Source: Mycobacterium spongiae
Lineage (GTDB): Bacteria > Actinomycetota > Actinomycetes > Mycobacteriales > Mycobacteriaceae
Assembly (NCBI RefSeq): GCF_018278905.1
Contig: NZ_CP046600.1
Coordinates: 2,914,001 to 2,978,000, forward strand
Reading direction: 5' to 3'
Length of the DNA stretch: 64,000 nt
The position numbers were made by a program, and so were the translations under genes. The notes beneath the pieces are model-generated. The model ran no database searches and was not told the DNA's origin. It was given only the letters and a program-made list of their open reading frames with translations. Positions 18,387-27,306 of this stretch are shown here, one piece after another (position 1 is the stretch's first letter; each line of letters starts with the position of its first letter).

Positions 18387-20258
18387 TCAGCGCACGGCGG
18401 CGACCACCTCGTCGGCGACCGCCAGCGCCAGCGCCATGATCGACACCTGCGGGTTCACCTCCGGGCAGCTCGGCAGGATCGACGCGTCGGCTACCCACAC
18501 GCCTGCGACCCCACGTAGCCGACCGCTGGCGTCCACCGGGCACAGCTGCTCGTCGCTGCCCGCTGCGGCCGTACCCGTCGGATGAAAAGCCGCTAGGTGC
18601 AAGCTCCTCGGGCTTGTCCGGCGCAGCACATCCTGCAGCTGGCCGAAGGAGGTGACGGTGCCGGCCGCGGGAAGACCGGTAAGAACCTCAACGGCGCCGG
18701 CGGCAAAGAGTAACCGGCCCATGGCCTCGACCGCCGTCATCAGCCGCGCCGCGTCGGCGCGGGTGATGTCGTAGCGCAGCACCGCGTCGCCCCGTCTCAG
18801 GTTCACCACGCGGCCGCTGCCTTCGTCGGCGACCATGGCGCCGAGCGTCACGACGCGGTGCGCTCGATCGAGCCAGCCAAGCAGCTCCCGGCCGTATCCC
18901 GGAAACACCATCGACCCCATGCCAGGAGGCGTGGCGGTCGCCTCGATCAGGATTCCCTGCGACTCGTGTAGTTCGTCGACGGCCGAGCTCTGCAGCACGC
19001 CGCGCCAGGCGTAGATGTCGCGCTCGAAAGATCCGGCCAGCGCGGCGGCGGGGTGCAATGCGAGGTTTCGGCCCAGCCGGCGATGGCCTCCGAGCCCGCT
19101 GCGCCACAGCAGGCCCGGGGTTTCCGTCGCGCCGGCGGCTACGACGATGGTCGGCGCCCGCACGTCGAACAACGTGCCGTCTTGCCGGCGCGCCCGCACG
19201 CCCTGCGCGTGTCCGCCGGAGTGCAGCACCCGCACCACCCGCGCGTCCGACACGATCCGCGCACCGGCCGCGCAGGCCTGCGGTAGCGCGTTGAGGTGCA
19301 CCCCAAACTTCGCGTTCATCGGGCAACCGATGGCGCACTGGCAGCAACCGTCACATCCGGGCGCATTGCGCGGGATCGGCGCCGCCCGCCAGCCCAGGGC
19401 CTCCGCACCGGCCAGTAGCGTGCGCCCGTTGCGTCCCATGACGTCCATCGGCACGGGACTGACTTCGAGCGTGCGTTCCACCTCGTCGAGATAGCCCTCG
19501 TAACGCGCCGGGTCGGCGAGCGGGAGCCCGAAATCGTCGCGCCAGCGGCGCACAACGGCGTCCGGCGTTCGATAACACGTGCCGGAGTTGACCACGGTGC
19601 TACCGCCCACCGCCCGCCCAATTGGCAGTACGACGGCTGGCCGGCCAAGTGCCGCGGTGGCCCCGCCGCCGCGGTAGAGGCTGGCGTAGCGATCCAGGGG
19701 GTGGGTGGCGCGGAATTCGTCGACGGTCCAGCGCCGGCCCTCCTCGAGCACGATGGTGTCAAATCCGTTGCGTGCCAGTGTCCGAGCGGCCATCGCACCA
19801 CCAGCGCCGGAGCCGACGACCACGGCGTCGGCAGTGACGACGGACCGGCATTCGGGCGACGGTATGACGGTCAGGTCAGCATCGGGGCGGGCTACCTCGT
19901 GGCGCTGAGCGCGGTCCAGCAGCTCGGCGGCATACACATCGGCACCGTTGGCGAGCAACAACAGCGCCTTGAGCCCCTCGATCGCGGCAGCGGCCTCGGG
20001 TCCTAATGAAGCCACTCGCTGCAGCACCGCAACGCGGCCGTCGGGCGTCAGTCGCCCCAGGGACCGGCCGGCCGTGAGATACCCGGCGGCGGTCATCGAG
20101 AGCAGCCCGGCCCGCATCGCGATCCGGACCGTCGCCGGGAGGTGAGCGATGTAGCGGTCAACACGCTCGACGAGTACGGCCGGTGGCGGACCACCATGCT
20201 CTTCAGGCAACAGCGCGGCACCGAACGACGCCGTCGCGCGGTCGGCCAGCCGCGTCAT
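18387..20258 (-). CDS. GMC oxidoreductase (long-chain/fatty alcohol oxidase-like)
   Basis: A 623-residue FAD enzyme of the glucose-methanol-choline superfamily. The FAD-binding motif is VVVGSGAGGAMAA (around residue 145), with a Cys-rich CDGCCQCAIGCP segment characteristic of the fatty-alcohol-oxidase branch. The C-terminal active site has HPTGTAAAG (His) and NPQVSIMALALAVAD (Asn). It oxidises alcohols to aldehydes or ketones. Its ATG overlaps the stop of the small upstream membrane protein (ATGA), so the pair is translationally coupled. The pair is divergent from a Zn-alcohol dehydrogenase operon across a palindromic operator. A resemblance to M. tuberculosis Rv0492c is likely but from memory. 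Confidence 0.9.
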   Translation of the reverse strand: MTRLADRATASFGAALLPEEHGGPPPAVLVERVDRYIAHLPATVRIAMRAGLLSMTAAGYLTAGRSLGRLTPDGRVAVLQRVASLGPEAAAAIEGLKALLLLANGADVYAAELLDRAQRHEVARPDADLTVIPSPECRSVVTADAVVVGSGAGGAMAARTLARNGFDTIVLEEGRRWTVDEFRATHPLDRYASLYRGGGATAALGRPAVVLPIGRAVGGSTVVNSGTCYRTPDAVVRRWRDDFGLPLADPARYEGYLDEVERTLEVSPVPMDVMGRNGRTLLAGAEALGWRAAPIPRNAPGCDGCCQCAIGCPMNAKFGVHLNALPQACAAGARIVSDARVVRVLHSGGHAQGVRARRQDGTLFDVRAPTIVVAAGATETPGLLWRSGLGGHRRLGRNLALHPAAALAGSFERDIYAWRGVLQSSAVDELHESQGILIEATATPPGMGSMVFPGYGRELLGWLDRAHRVVTLGAMVADEGSGRVVNLRRGDAVLRYDITRADAARLMTAVEAMGRLLFAAGAVEVLTGLPAAGTVTSFGQLQDVLRRTSPRSLHLAAFHPTGTAAAGSDEQLCPVDASGRLRGVAGVWVADASILPSCPEVNPQVSIMALALAVADEVVAAVR

Positions 20259-20584
20259 CGCCGACGGCCCAGCCGGCGGCCGAGCTTGATGAAGCACGGG
20301 TACGTCCCGAAGATGCCGCCGGCAGCGGCATGCATGGGCCAGCTCAGCTCCGTTGTATCGATGGCGAGAACTCCGCTGTTCCACATGAAGTCGCGACCGT
20401 CGCGCGAGCGGAACGGACGCCACAGCAGACCCAGACCGGGCACATTGTGGTAGAGCCCGAACGACACGCTCAAGAAGGTGCCGAGAGTGGCTGCCTCGGC
20501 CGCGTCGCGCTGTTCGGCCGGCAGCCTCCGCTCGATGAGCACCCCGGCGGCAATCAGCATCGGAAGGTCAAGCAGAAAGCTCAT
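20255..20584 (-). CDS. small conserved protein coupled to GMC oxidase
   Basis: A 109-residue protein with a hydrophobic N-terminus (MSFLLDLPMLIAAGVLI), a middle segment TFLSVSFGLYHNVPGLGLLW and a basic end (KLGRRLGRRR). AAAGGAG lies 7 bases before ATG 20584. It overlaps the GMC gene by 4 bases and is therefore its obligate partner. It may be a membrane-anchoring or electron-accepting subunit, as some GMC dehydrogenases have a small accessory subunit, but no cofactor motif is visible. I do not recognise a named family. Confidence 0.7.
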   Translation of the reverse strand: MSFLLDLPMLIAAGVLIERRLPAEQRDAAEAATLGTFLSVSFGLYHNVPGLGLLWRPFRSRDGRDFMWNSGVLAIDTTELSWPMHAAAGGIFGTYPCFIKLGRRLGRRR

Positions 20585-20654
20585 GTGCGACTCCTTTCGT
20601 TGACCGGTGCCTCGTCGTCCCTGCCACCACCGGAATCATCGCTCATCACACACT

Positions 20655-20675
20655 AGATTGACACATCAATCAATA
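20655..20675 (+). promoter_or_regulatory. palindromic operator, copy 1 (shared with mce promoter region)
   Basis: AGATTGA (20655-20661) and TCAATCA (20666-20672) form an inverted repeat with 6 of 7 pairs and a 4-base spacer, a geometry typical of TetR-family sites. It covers the candidate -35 box of the alcohol dehydrogenase operon and sits in the 109-bp gap between divergent genes. The 20-bp form GAyTGACAyATCAATCAATA recurs with 18/20 identity at 47952-47971 on the minus strand. Confidence 0.65.
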
Positions 20676-20687
20676 GCTGCCTAGGGT
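20658..20687 (+). promoter_or_regulatory. candidate sigma-A promoter, possibly leaderless transcript
   Basis: TTGACA at 20658-20663 is followed after 18 bases by TAGGGT at 20682-20687. The ATG of the alcohol dehydrogenase gene is only 7 bases further on, the expected transcription start, so the mRNA would be leaderless, as is common in mycobacteria. No ribosome binding site precedes the ATG, which agrees. The -35 box is inside the palindromic operator. Confidence 0.55.
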
Positions 20688-20693
20688 GCGGAT

Positions 20694-21797
20694 ATGTCCC
20701 CGGGGGCGGTCGCGCGAGCACTGGTATTGGAGGCACCGCGGCGCTTGGTCGCCCACAAAATGCCGGTGCCGGAGGTCGCTGATGACGCGGGGCTGGTGCG
20801 CGTCATCGCCTGCGGCCTGTGCGGCACCGACCACGAGCAATACACCGGAGAGCTGTCCGGCGGTTTCGCGTTCGTCCCGGGCCATGAAACCGTCGGTGTC
20901 CTAGAAGCGGTCGGACCGCGGGCTGCGGAGCGCTGGGACGTGTCGGCCGGCGATCTCGTCGCGGTCGAGGTGTTCCAGTCGTGCCGCGACTGTCCACCGT
21001 GCCGCACGGGGGAGTACCGCCGCTGCGAACGGCACGGGCTCACCGACATGTACGGTTTCATCCCTGTCGAGCGGCCGCCCGGCCTGTGGGGCGGCTACGC
21101 CGAATACCAGTACCTGGCGCCGGATTCGATGCTGCTACGCCTGCCGGCCGACCTCGATCCGGTGGTGGCCACGTTGTTCAACCCGCTCGGCGCCGGAATC
21201 AGATGGGGGACAACCGTACCCGGCACGGGGCCAGGCGATGTCGTCGCGGTCCTGGGGCCCGGCGTCCGCGGCCTCTGCGCCGCGGCGGCGGCAAAGGAGG
21301 CCGGGGCGGCATTCGTGATGGTGACCGGCCTGGGGCCCCGCGACGGCGACAGGCTGCGGTTAGCAGAGCAGTTCGGCGCGGACCTGGCCGTCGACGTCGG
21401 CACCGACGATCCCGTCGCCGCGCTGCGAAAGGCCACCGGTGGGCTCGCCGATGTCGTCGTCGACGTCACCGCCAAGGCACCCGCTGCGTTCGCGCAGGCG
21501 ATCGCGCTGGCGCGCCCCGCCGGTACTGTGGTCGTCGCCGGTACGCGGGGATGGGGCAGCGGCGCGCCGGGTTTCACCCCCGACGCCGTGGTGTTCAAGG
21601 AGCTGCGCGTCCTCGGCGCCCTGGGCGTGGACGTCGCCGCCTATCGGGCCGCGCTGGATCTGTTGGCCACCCGTCGCTACCCGTTCGAGCAGTTGCCGCG
21701 GCGCTGCGTCGGGCTCGACGATGCCGACGATCTGCTCGCTGTCATGGCAGGTGAGCGCGCTGGTGCCGCGCCCGTGCACGGGGTGCTGGTGCCGTGA
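20694..21797 (+). CDS. zinc-dependent alcohol dehydrogenase (MDR family)
   Basis: A 367-residue medium-chain dehydrogenase. The catalytic zinc ligands are in GLCGTDH (C43) and GHE (H64, E65), and the structural zinc lobe is C97, C100, C103 and C111. The nucleotide-binding Rossmann segment VVAVLGPGVRGLCAAAAA lies near residues 183-200. It oxidises primary or secondary alcohols with NAD(P). It is the first gene of a likely operon with thioesterase (46 bp), CoA-transferase (4-bp overlap) and thiolase-like genes. It is under the palindromic operator described above. Confidence 0.92.
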   Translation: MSPGAVARALVLEAPRRLVAHKMPVPEVADDAGLVRVIACGLCGTDHEQYTGELSGGFAFVPGHETVGVLEAVGPRAAERWDVSAGDLVAVEVFQSCRDCPPCRTGEYRRCERHGLTDMYGFIPVERPPGLWGGYAEYQYLAPDSMLLRLPADLDPVVATLFNPLGAGIRWGTTVPGTGPGDVVAVLGPGVRGLCAAAAAKEAGAAFVMVTGLGPRDGDRLRLAEQFGADLAVDVGTDDPVAALRKATGGLADVVVDVTAKAPAAFAQAIALARPAGTVVVAGTRGWGSGAPGFTPDAVVFKELRVLGALGVDVAAYRAALDLLATRRYPFEQLPRRCVGLDDADDLLAVMAGERAGAAPVHGVLVP

Positions 21798-21843
21798 CGC
21801 GCAGAGCCGCTATGAGTTCCCGGCTCATCGTCGAGTACCCACT

Positions 21844-22692
21844 GTGACCGTTCCCGCGGCGACCGTCGACACCCTGCTGGGCTGCCGACCGGACGATGAC
21901 GGCCTGCGCTTCGAGTTTGGGCGGCATCTGCACGGCGCCTTCGGGGGTGCATTCGGGGGCGGGGTCGCGGCCGCGGCGATCCGCGCCGCCCGGACCGTGG
22001 CCCCCGATCGCCTCCCGGCGTCCCTCGACGTTCGGTTCTTGCGCGGGCTGGGTGCGGGCAGCGCGCATGCCCGGCCCACCGTGCTGCGTGCCGGCCGGTC
22101 GCTCACGACGGTCAGCGTGGACATCGCTGACGCCGCCGGCCGGCCGGCGGCGCGGGCCACCGTCGGGCTAACTGACGCCGCCGCGCTGTACACCCTCGAC
22201 CGGCCCACCGCCACGGACATGCCGCCGTTGGTCGGCTACGACGCCGGCACCGATTGGCGCGCCCCGGGCGACGTCGAGATCCCGATCTTGGCAACGCTAC
22301 ATCCACGGACCGTGGGCTCGGGCCCATCGTGGATCGCCACCGGATTGGCGTTGCCATGGAACGGAGCTGAGGCGAGCGCCGAAGCGATCTGCCTCGCGGC
22401 CGATATGTGCGTCGGGCCGCCGGTGGCAGCCGCGTGCGCGGACCGATGGATACCGCATCCCAACCCGGACCTGTCCCTGCGGTTCGTCGGCGAGGTCACC
22501 GGCTGCGAGCTGGCCGCAGTTGGCAGGCTGGAACGCATCTGCGGTGGGCTCGCGGTGGTGGGCATCGCCGTATGGGCAGCGGATGAGATCGTGGGAGTGG
22601 GTGTTTCGTCGTCGATGCTCCAGGCACGGTCGGCGCACCTTCCCACCGGGTCGACCGAGACCGATCCGAACAGACGAACGGGTGATCGATGA
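21844..22692 (+). CDS. acyl-CoA thioesterase-like double-hotdog protein
   Basis: A 282-residue protein with two hotdog units, TesB/4HBT_3 type. The first unit has GRHLHGAFGGAFGGGVAAAA and the hotdog beta segment LDVRFLRGLGAGSAHARPTVLRAGRSLTTV. The second has SLRFVGEVTGCELAAVGRLERICGGLAVV. GTG 21844 begins the conserved region; the frame extends far upstream only as antisense-like noise. It hydrolyses acyl-CoA or binds it. Its stop overlaps the CoA-transferase start (ATGA 22689-22692), which implies shared translation and a common CoA-ester substrate. Confidence 0.8.
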   Translation: MTVPAATVDTLLGCRPDDDGLRFEFGRHLHGAFGGAFGGGVAAAAIRAARTVAPDRLPASLDVRFLRGLGAGSAHARPTVLRAGRSLTTVSVDIADAAGRPAARATVGLTDAAALYTLDRPTATDMPPLVGYDAGTDWRAPGDVEIPILATLHPRTVGSGPSWIATGLALPWNGAEASAEAICLAADMCVGPPVAAACADRWIPHPNPDLSLRFVGEVTGCELAAVGRLERICGGLAVVGIAVWAADEIVGVGVSSSMLQARSAHLPTGSTETDPNRRTGDR

Positions 22693-25058
22693 CCGCGGTG
22701 ACCACACATGACGAGCTCCCCCTCACTGACGTGCGGGTACTCGATCTTGCGACCGGCGAGGCCGAGGCGATCGGTCGCCTCCTTGCCGACCTCGGCGCGG
22801 ACGTCCTGAAGATCGAGACTGACGGCGGCAGCCCTGGCCGGGGCCGGCTGCCCGCGGTAGCCGGCTGCAGCATCCCCTTCGCGTTGCGCAACGCGAACAA
22901 ACGCAGCACGGTGCTCAACCCCGAGACCGAGGCGGACCGACACCGGTTCCTCGAGCTGGTGGGCAGCGCCGACATCCTCATCGACAGCGGAATCCCCGGT
23001 ATGGCAACGATATTCGGAATGTCTTGCGCCAGGCTCGCTGACCACTTCGAGCGACTGGTCGCACTGCACGTCAGTGATTTCGGTACCGACGGCCCCCGCG
23101 CAGGGTGGCAAGCAACCGATCCGGTGCTGTACGCACTGTCGACGGCGCTGTCGCAGTCGGGACCACCGACCGGCACACCGGTGCTACCGCCGGATGGCAT
23201 CGCATCGGCTACCGCGGCGGTGCAGGCGACCTGGGCGGTGCTGGTCGCCTACTACCATCGGCTGCGCTACAGCATCGGCGAGTACATCGACTTCTCCAAG
23301 TTCGAGGCCGTCGCCCAGGCACTTGATCCGCCGTACGGCGCGATGGGCCAGGGTGCGCTGGCGCAGCGGAGCTCCGGAGGCTGGCGCGGCCGACCGCGGC
23401 ATCAGGATGTGTACCCGATATTCGCCTGCAAAGACGGCTACGTGCGGCTTTGCGTGATGTCGCCGCGGCAGTGGCATGGCATGCGGGCCTGGCTCGGGGA
23501 ACCATCGCAATTCCAGGACCCCATGTACGACGCCGTGGGCGCCCGGTTCAAGGCGGCCCGGGAGATCGGCGCACTCACCGCGGCGCTGTTCTCCGACCAC
23601 ACGATGGACGACCTGGTCGCAGCCGGAAAATCCCACGGCGTCCCGATCGCCCCGGTATTGACCTCGTCCGAAGCGCTCGCGTCGGATCATTTCCGCGAGG
23701 TCGGAGCCCTGTGCGACGTGGAGTTTGCCCCCGGCATCAACGTCAGCGTCCCCGCGGGTCCGTTCATCATCGATGGCCAGCGAGCGGGTTTGCGCCATCG
23801 TGCACCGGCGCCTGGCCAGCACGGCCCCGATTGGCAGCGTACGGATACGGGGTTACCAGCCAGCGACGAGGCCGCCGTGCGACGACCGTTCGAGGGGATC
23901 CGCATCGTGGATCTCGGCATCATCGTGGCCGGCGGCGAGCTCGGCCGGCTGTTCGCCGACATGGGAGCGGAGGTCATCAAGGTAGAGAGCCCCCAGTTTC
24001 CGGACGGATTGCGGCAGACCCGCACCGGTCAAGCGATGAGCGAAGCCGTTGCCTGGACAAACCGCAACAAGGTCGGTCTCGGCCTGGACCTGCGGCAGCC
24101 CGCGGGCACCGAGACTTTCGCTCGTCTGGTGGCCACCGCCGACATTGTGTCCGCCAACTTCAAGCCGGGAACGCTTGCCAGTCTAGGGTTTTCGTACCCT
24201 ACGTTGCGCTCGCTCAATCCGGGCATTGTCCTAGCCGAAAGCAGCGCATTCGGCGACCGCGGCTCATGGAGCGTCCAGCCGGGGTATGGCCCGTTGGTGC
24301 GCGCGGCCACCGGGATCACCAGGCTATGGACGTCGGACACCATCGACGACGCTCGGCCCCCATTCTTGGACGCGGTCACCGTGTTCCCCGACCACGTGGC
24401 GGCGCGGGTCACCGCGATCGCCGCGCTGGCGGCGTTGATTCGCCGACACCGCACCGGACACGGCGCGCATGTGCACATCTCGCAGGCCGAAGTGGCGGTA
24501 AACCAGCTCGATACGACCTACGCGACCGAAGCCGCCCGCGCGGCCGGCCTACAGGTGTGCGACGACCCGAGCTACCACGGTGTGTATCCCTGCGCCGGGG
24601 ACGACGAATGGTGTGTTATCTCCCTCCGTGACGAAGACGACCGGCGGGCGCTCGCGGCGGCCATGGGTCGTTCCCCGGTGGATCGCGACCGTGGCGACAT
24701 CGTCGACGAGATTGCATGCTGGACAAGCACTCTCGATAAAGAGACGGTGGCCAACCTACTTCAGCGGGCGGGTGTGCCGGCTGCTCCGATGAACCGAGCA
24801 ACCGATGTGCTTGTTGATCCCCAGGTTCGACATCGAAAGTTGCTGTCCGACATGGTGCATCCGCTTTTCGACGCGCCGCTGCCCGCGGAGGCGGGGCCAG
24901 CGCCGTTTCGCAACATCCCGGCCGTTGAGCTGCGCCCTGCGCCGATGCTCGGCGAGCACACCCGCGAGGTGTGCCGCCGGCTGCTCGGCCTCGACGACGA
25001 CGAAGTTGACCGCCTGATCAACGTCGGCGCGCTGTATGCGCAAGGGCAGGTGAGCTGA
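22689..25058 (+). CDS. fused double CoA-transferase, CaiB/BaiF (class III) family
   Basis: A 789-residue protein made of two tandem family III CoA-transferase domains. The first starts PLTDVRVLDLATGEAEAIGRLLADLGADVLKIE and the second at about residue 398 with FEGIRIVDLGIIVAGGELGRLFADMGAEVIKVE. Most relatives are single-domain and dimeric, so a fused pseudo-dimer is unusual but known in mycobacteria (M. tuberculosis Rv1866 is similar in size, from memory). The pair GYGPLVRA in the second domain may lack the usual catalytic Asp. The stop overlaps the thiolase-like start (TGATG). It would activate an acid by CoA transfer. Confidence 0.9.
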   Translation: MTAVTTHDELPLTDVRVLDLATGEAEAIGRLLADLGADVLKIETDGGSPGRGRLPAVAGCSIPFALRNANKRSTVLNPETEADRHRFLELVGSADILIDSGIPGMATIFGMSCARLADHFERLVALHVSDFGTDGPRAGWQATDPVLYALSTALSQSGPPTGTPVLPPDGIASATAAVQATWAVLVAYYHRLRYSIGEYIDFSKFEAVAQALDPPYGAMGQGALAQRSSGGWRGRPRHQDVYPIFACKDGYVRLCVMSPRQWHGMRAWLGEPSQFQDPMYDAVGARFKAAREIGALTAALFSDHTMDDLVAAGKSHGVPIAPVLTSSEALASDHFREVGALCDVEFAPGINVSVPAGPFIIDGQRAGLRHRAPAPGQHGPDWQRTDTGLPASDEAAVRRPFEGIRIVDLGIIVAGGELGRLFADMGAEVIKVESPQFPDGLRQTRTGQAMSEAVAWTNRNKVGLGLDLRQPAGTETFARLVATADIVSANFKPGTLASLGFSYPTLRSLNPGIVLAESSAFGDRGSWSVQPGYGPLVRAATGITRLWTSDTIDDARPPFLDAVTVFPDHVAARVTAIAALAALIRRHRTGHGAHVHISQAEVAVNQLDTTYATEAARAAGLQVCDDPSYHGVYPCAGDDEWCVISLRDEDDRRALAAAMGRSPVDRDRGDIVDEIACWTSTLDKETVANLLQRAGVPAAPMNRATDVLVDPQVRHRKLLSDMVHPLFDAPLPAEAGPAPFRNIPAVELRPAPMLGEHTREVCRRLLGLDDDEVDRLINVGALYAQGQVS

Positions 25059-26530
25059 TGCCGGTCGTTCCCAGGACTCCCGTGCTCATCGGCGCCGGGC
25101 AAGTCAACCAACACGACGGCGACCTTGATCCGGTGGGGTTGATGGCAGCGGCCGCGCGGCGGGCTTGCGATGCTCGCGTGCTGGAATCGGTCGACTCGAT
25201 CCGCGTGGTGAATCTGCTGTCCTGGCGGTATCGCGACCCTGGGCTGTTGCTCGGCCGGCAGATCGGCGCCACGAACTTCTCGACCTCCTACAGCGGCGTG
25301 GGTGGCAATGTTCCGCACGCGCTGATGAATCGGGCCTACCTGGATATCCAGCAGGGGCGGGCCGACGTCGTGCTGATCGCCGGCGGCGAGTGTTGGCGGA
25401 CCAAGACGCGGTTGCGTGCTGACCAGAAGAAGCCGCAGTGGCCGCAGCAGGATGACTCGGTGCCGATGGCCGAGGGAGATGGTGACGATGTCCCGATGGC
25501 GGGTCCCGCCGAACTGCGCATTGAACTGATCCAGCCCGCGCATGTCTACCCCATGTTCGAGCAGGCGTTGCGGATCGCCGCCGGCGAGTCATCGGATGAG
25601 CATCGGCGCCGGATCGGCGAGCTGTGGTCACAGTTCAGCGTGGTCGCGGCAGGCAACCCGAATGCCTGGAGCCCGAGAGCCGTCCCGGCAGAAGATATTT
25701 GGCAGCCCGGTCCGGACAACCGGATGATCAGCTGGCCCTATACCAAGTTGATGAACTCCAACAACATGGTCGATCAGGGCGCGGTCGTGGTTCTGGCTTC
25801 TGCGCAAGCCGCCGAGCGGCTGCACGTTTCGTCGGATCGGTGGGTCTTTCCCTATGCCGGAACAGAGTCGCATGACACGTATACGCTCGGCGAGCGACTT
25901 GACTTCCACCGGTCGGCGGCAATCAGGATCGCGGGTCGGCGCGTCCTCGAGCTCGCGGGGGGCCTCGGAGTTGACGACATCGAGTTCGTCGACCTTTACT
26001 CGTGTTTTCCGTCCGCGGTCCAAGTCGCCGCCAACGAACTGGGTCTGCCGATCGGTGATTCGGGCCGTCCGCTGACGGTGACCGGCGGGATGCCGTTTGC
26101 CGGGGGGCCATGGAACAACTACGTGACCCACTCGGTGGGCACGATGGCCGGGCTGCTGTTAGCGAACCCGGGTAGTTTCGGGCTGGTCACCGCCAATGGC
26201 GGATACCTCACCAAGCACAGCATCGGCGTTTACGGCACGGAGCCACCTAGCGCCGAATTCCGTTGGGAAGATGTGCAATCAGCAGTCGACCAGGAGCCGA
26301 CCCGCACGGCCTACGACCAATGGGAGGGCATCGGCACCATCGAATCATGGACCGCGCCGTTCGACCGCGATGGGCGTCCCCAGAAGGCGTTCGTGTCCGT
26401 GCGGACGCCCGAGGATGCGCGGACCCTGGCCGTGCTCACTGCTCAGGGCGATGTGCAGGCAAGCGTGGATGACGACATAGCGGGTGTCCAGGTCGCGGTG
26501 CACGGCGACGGCACAGCTGCGCTGGTATAG
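25058..26530 (+). CDS. thiolase-like protein (acetyl-CoA acetyltransferase family), noncanonical active site
   Basis: A 490-residue thiolase-fold protein. The N-terminal half has PVLIGAGQVNQ and the GRADVVLIAGGE segment. The C-terminal half has DLYSCFPSAVQVA, THSVGTMAG (a His of thiolase type) and TANGGYLTKHSIGVYGT. At the position of the nucleophilic Cys the sequence reads YSGVGGNVPHAL with no Cys, so ordinary thiolysis is doubtful. M. tuberculosis Rv1867 is the likely counterpart and follows Rv1866 as here. A carrier, retro-aldol or decarboxylase-like function is possible. Last gene of the operon beginning at 20694. Confidence 0.87.
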   Translation: MPVVPRTPVLIGAGQVNQHDGDLDPVGLMAAAARRACDARVLESVDSIRVVNLLSWRYRDPGLLLGRQIGATNFSTSYSGVGGNVPHALMNRAYLDIQQGRADVVLIAGGECWRTKTRLRADQKKPQWPQQDDSVPMAEGDGDDVPMAGPAELRIELIQPAHVYPMFEQALRIAAGESSDEHRRRIGELWSQFSVVAAGNPNAWSPRAVPAEDIWQPGPDNRMISWPYTKLMNSNNMVDQGAVVVLASAQAAERLHVSSDRWVFPYAGTESHDTYTLGERLDFHRSAAIRIAGRRVLELAGGLGVDDIEFVDLYSCFPSAVQVAANELGLPIGDSGRPLTVTGGMPFAGGPWNNYVTHSVGTMAGLLLANPGSFGLVTANGGYLTKHSIGVYGTEPPSAEFRWEDVQSAVDQEPTRTAYDQWEGIGTIESWTAPFDRDGRPQKAFVSVRTPEDARTLAVLTAQGDVQASVDDDIAGVQVAVHGDGTAALV

Positions 26531-26539
26531 GGGCTGGTA

Positions 26540-27046
26540 CTAGCCGTGAGTAGCGGTAGCGGTCTGGACCCAGGTATTGAGAATGGCCGCAGTCTCCGGG
26601 ACTTCGCGAATACCGAAGGTGAGGTTTGCCCCAATCCAGCCCAGCAGGGTCCCCTGCTGAAAGCCTTGCCGATACGTCAATACGCATTCGTCGTTGTCGG
26701 CGTCGATACGAAAGTCGATGTCAGCGAAGTTCTTGTTGACCGCGATCCTGACGTAGCGTCCGGGCTGCACCGCAATGACAGTCAGCCGCATCGGAACACC
26801 GATCACGGCCAAGACTTTCGCCCGGGTTCGTAGCTGTGCACCCACGCCGAGGAGGCTTCCACCTGTGCCGGTTCGGAGCACCTCAATCGGCCTGTTCGAG
26901 ATCGTAGGCACCCGGCGCAGGGTATCGGTGAGCAAGCGCTCTAGGGCTGCCCACGCATTCTTGGGGGTGATGGCAACGGCGTCGGCCGCATGCGCCCAGT
27001 AGAACCCGTCTTGTTTATAGCGTCCGACGTGCTCGGCGGTGACCAC
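26540..27046 (-). CDS. SRPBCC-fold (polyketide cyclase/lipid-binding-like) protein
   Basis: About 168 residues. The helix-grip pattern runs from YWAHAADAVAITPKNAWAALERLL through beta strands (VLAVIGVPMRLTVIAVQPGRYVRIAV, then DIDFRIDADNDECVLTYRQGF) to a long C-terminal helix. There are no obvious catalytic residues. The likely start is GTG 27046; the frame continues to 27283 without protein-like sequence. It converges on the thiolase-like gene with 9 bp between stops. It probably binds a hydrophobic small molecule; the assignment rests on fold pattern only. Confidence 0.6.
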   Translation of the reverse strand: MVTAEHVGRYKQDGFYWAHAADAVAITPKNAWAALERLLTDTLRRVPTISNRPIEVLRTGTGGSLLGVGAQLRTRAKVLAVIGVPMRLTVIAVQPGRYVRIAVNKNFADIDFRIDADNDECVLTYRQGFQQGTLLGWIGANLTFGIREVPETAAILNTWVQTATATHG

Positions 27047-27306
27047 GGCTGATGCTCTTTCGCAACTAACTGACCTTCTGTGCGTGTTGGAGGGGGTGAC
27101 GTCGGCCCTCCTTGACCCTGTTGAGCACGGTGAAACCATCGTAGTCATATGAGCGGGTCGCCGGGTCGCGGCTGAGCTGACACCGGAAGTGAGCTGATCG
27201 ATTTGGTCACGTTGTTGGCTGCGGCGGTCATGGAACCACCCGGGCCACGATTCGTACCGTCGAACCGCGCCTTTTCGTGCCAAGCGAAAGCGAGAAAGGG
27301 GAGGTC

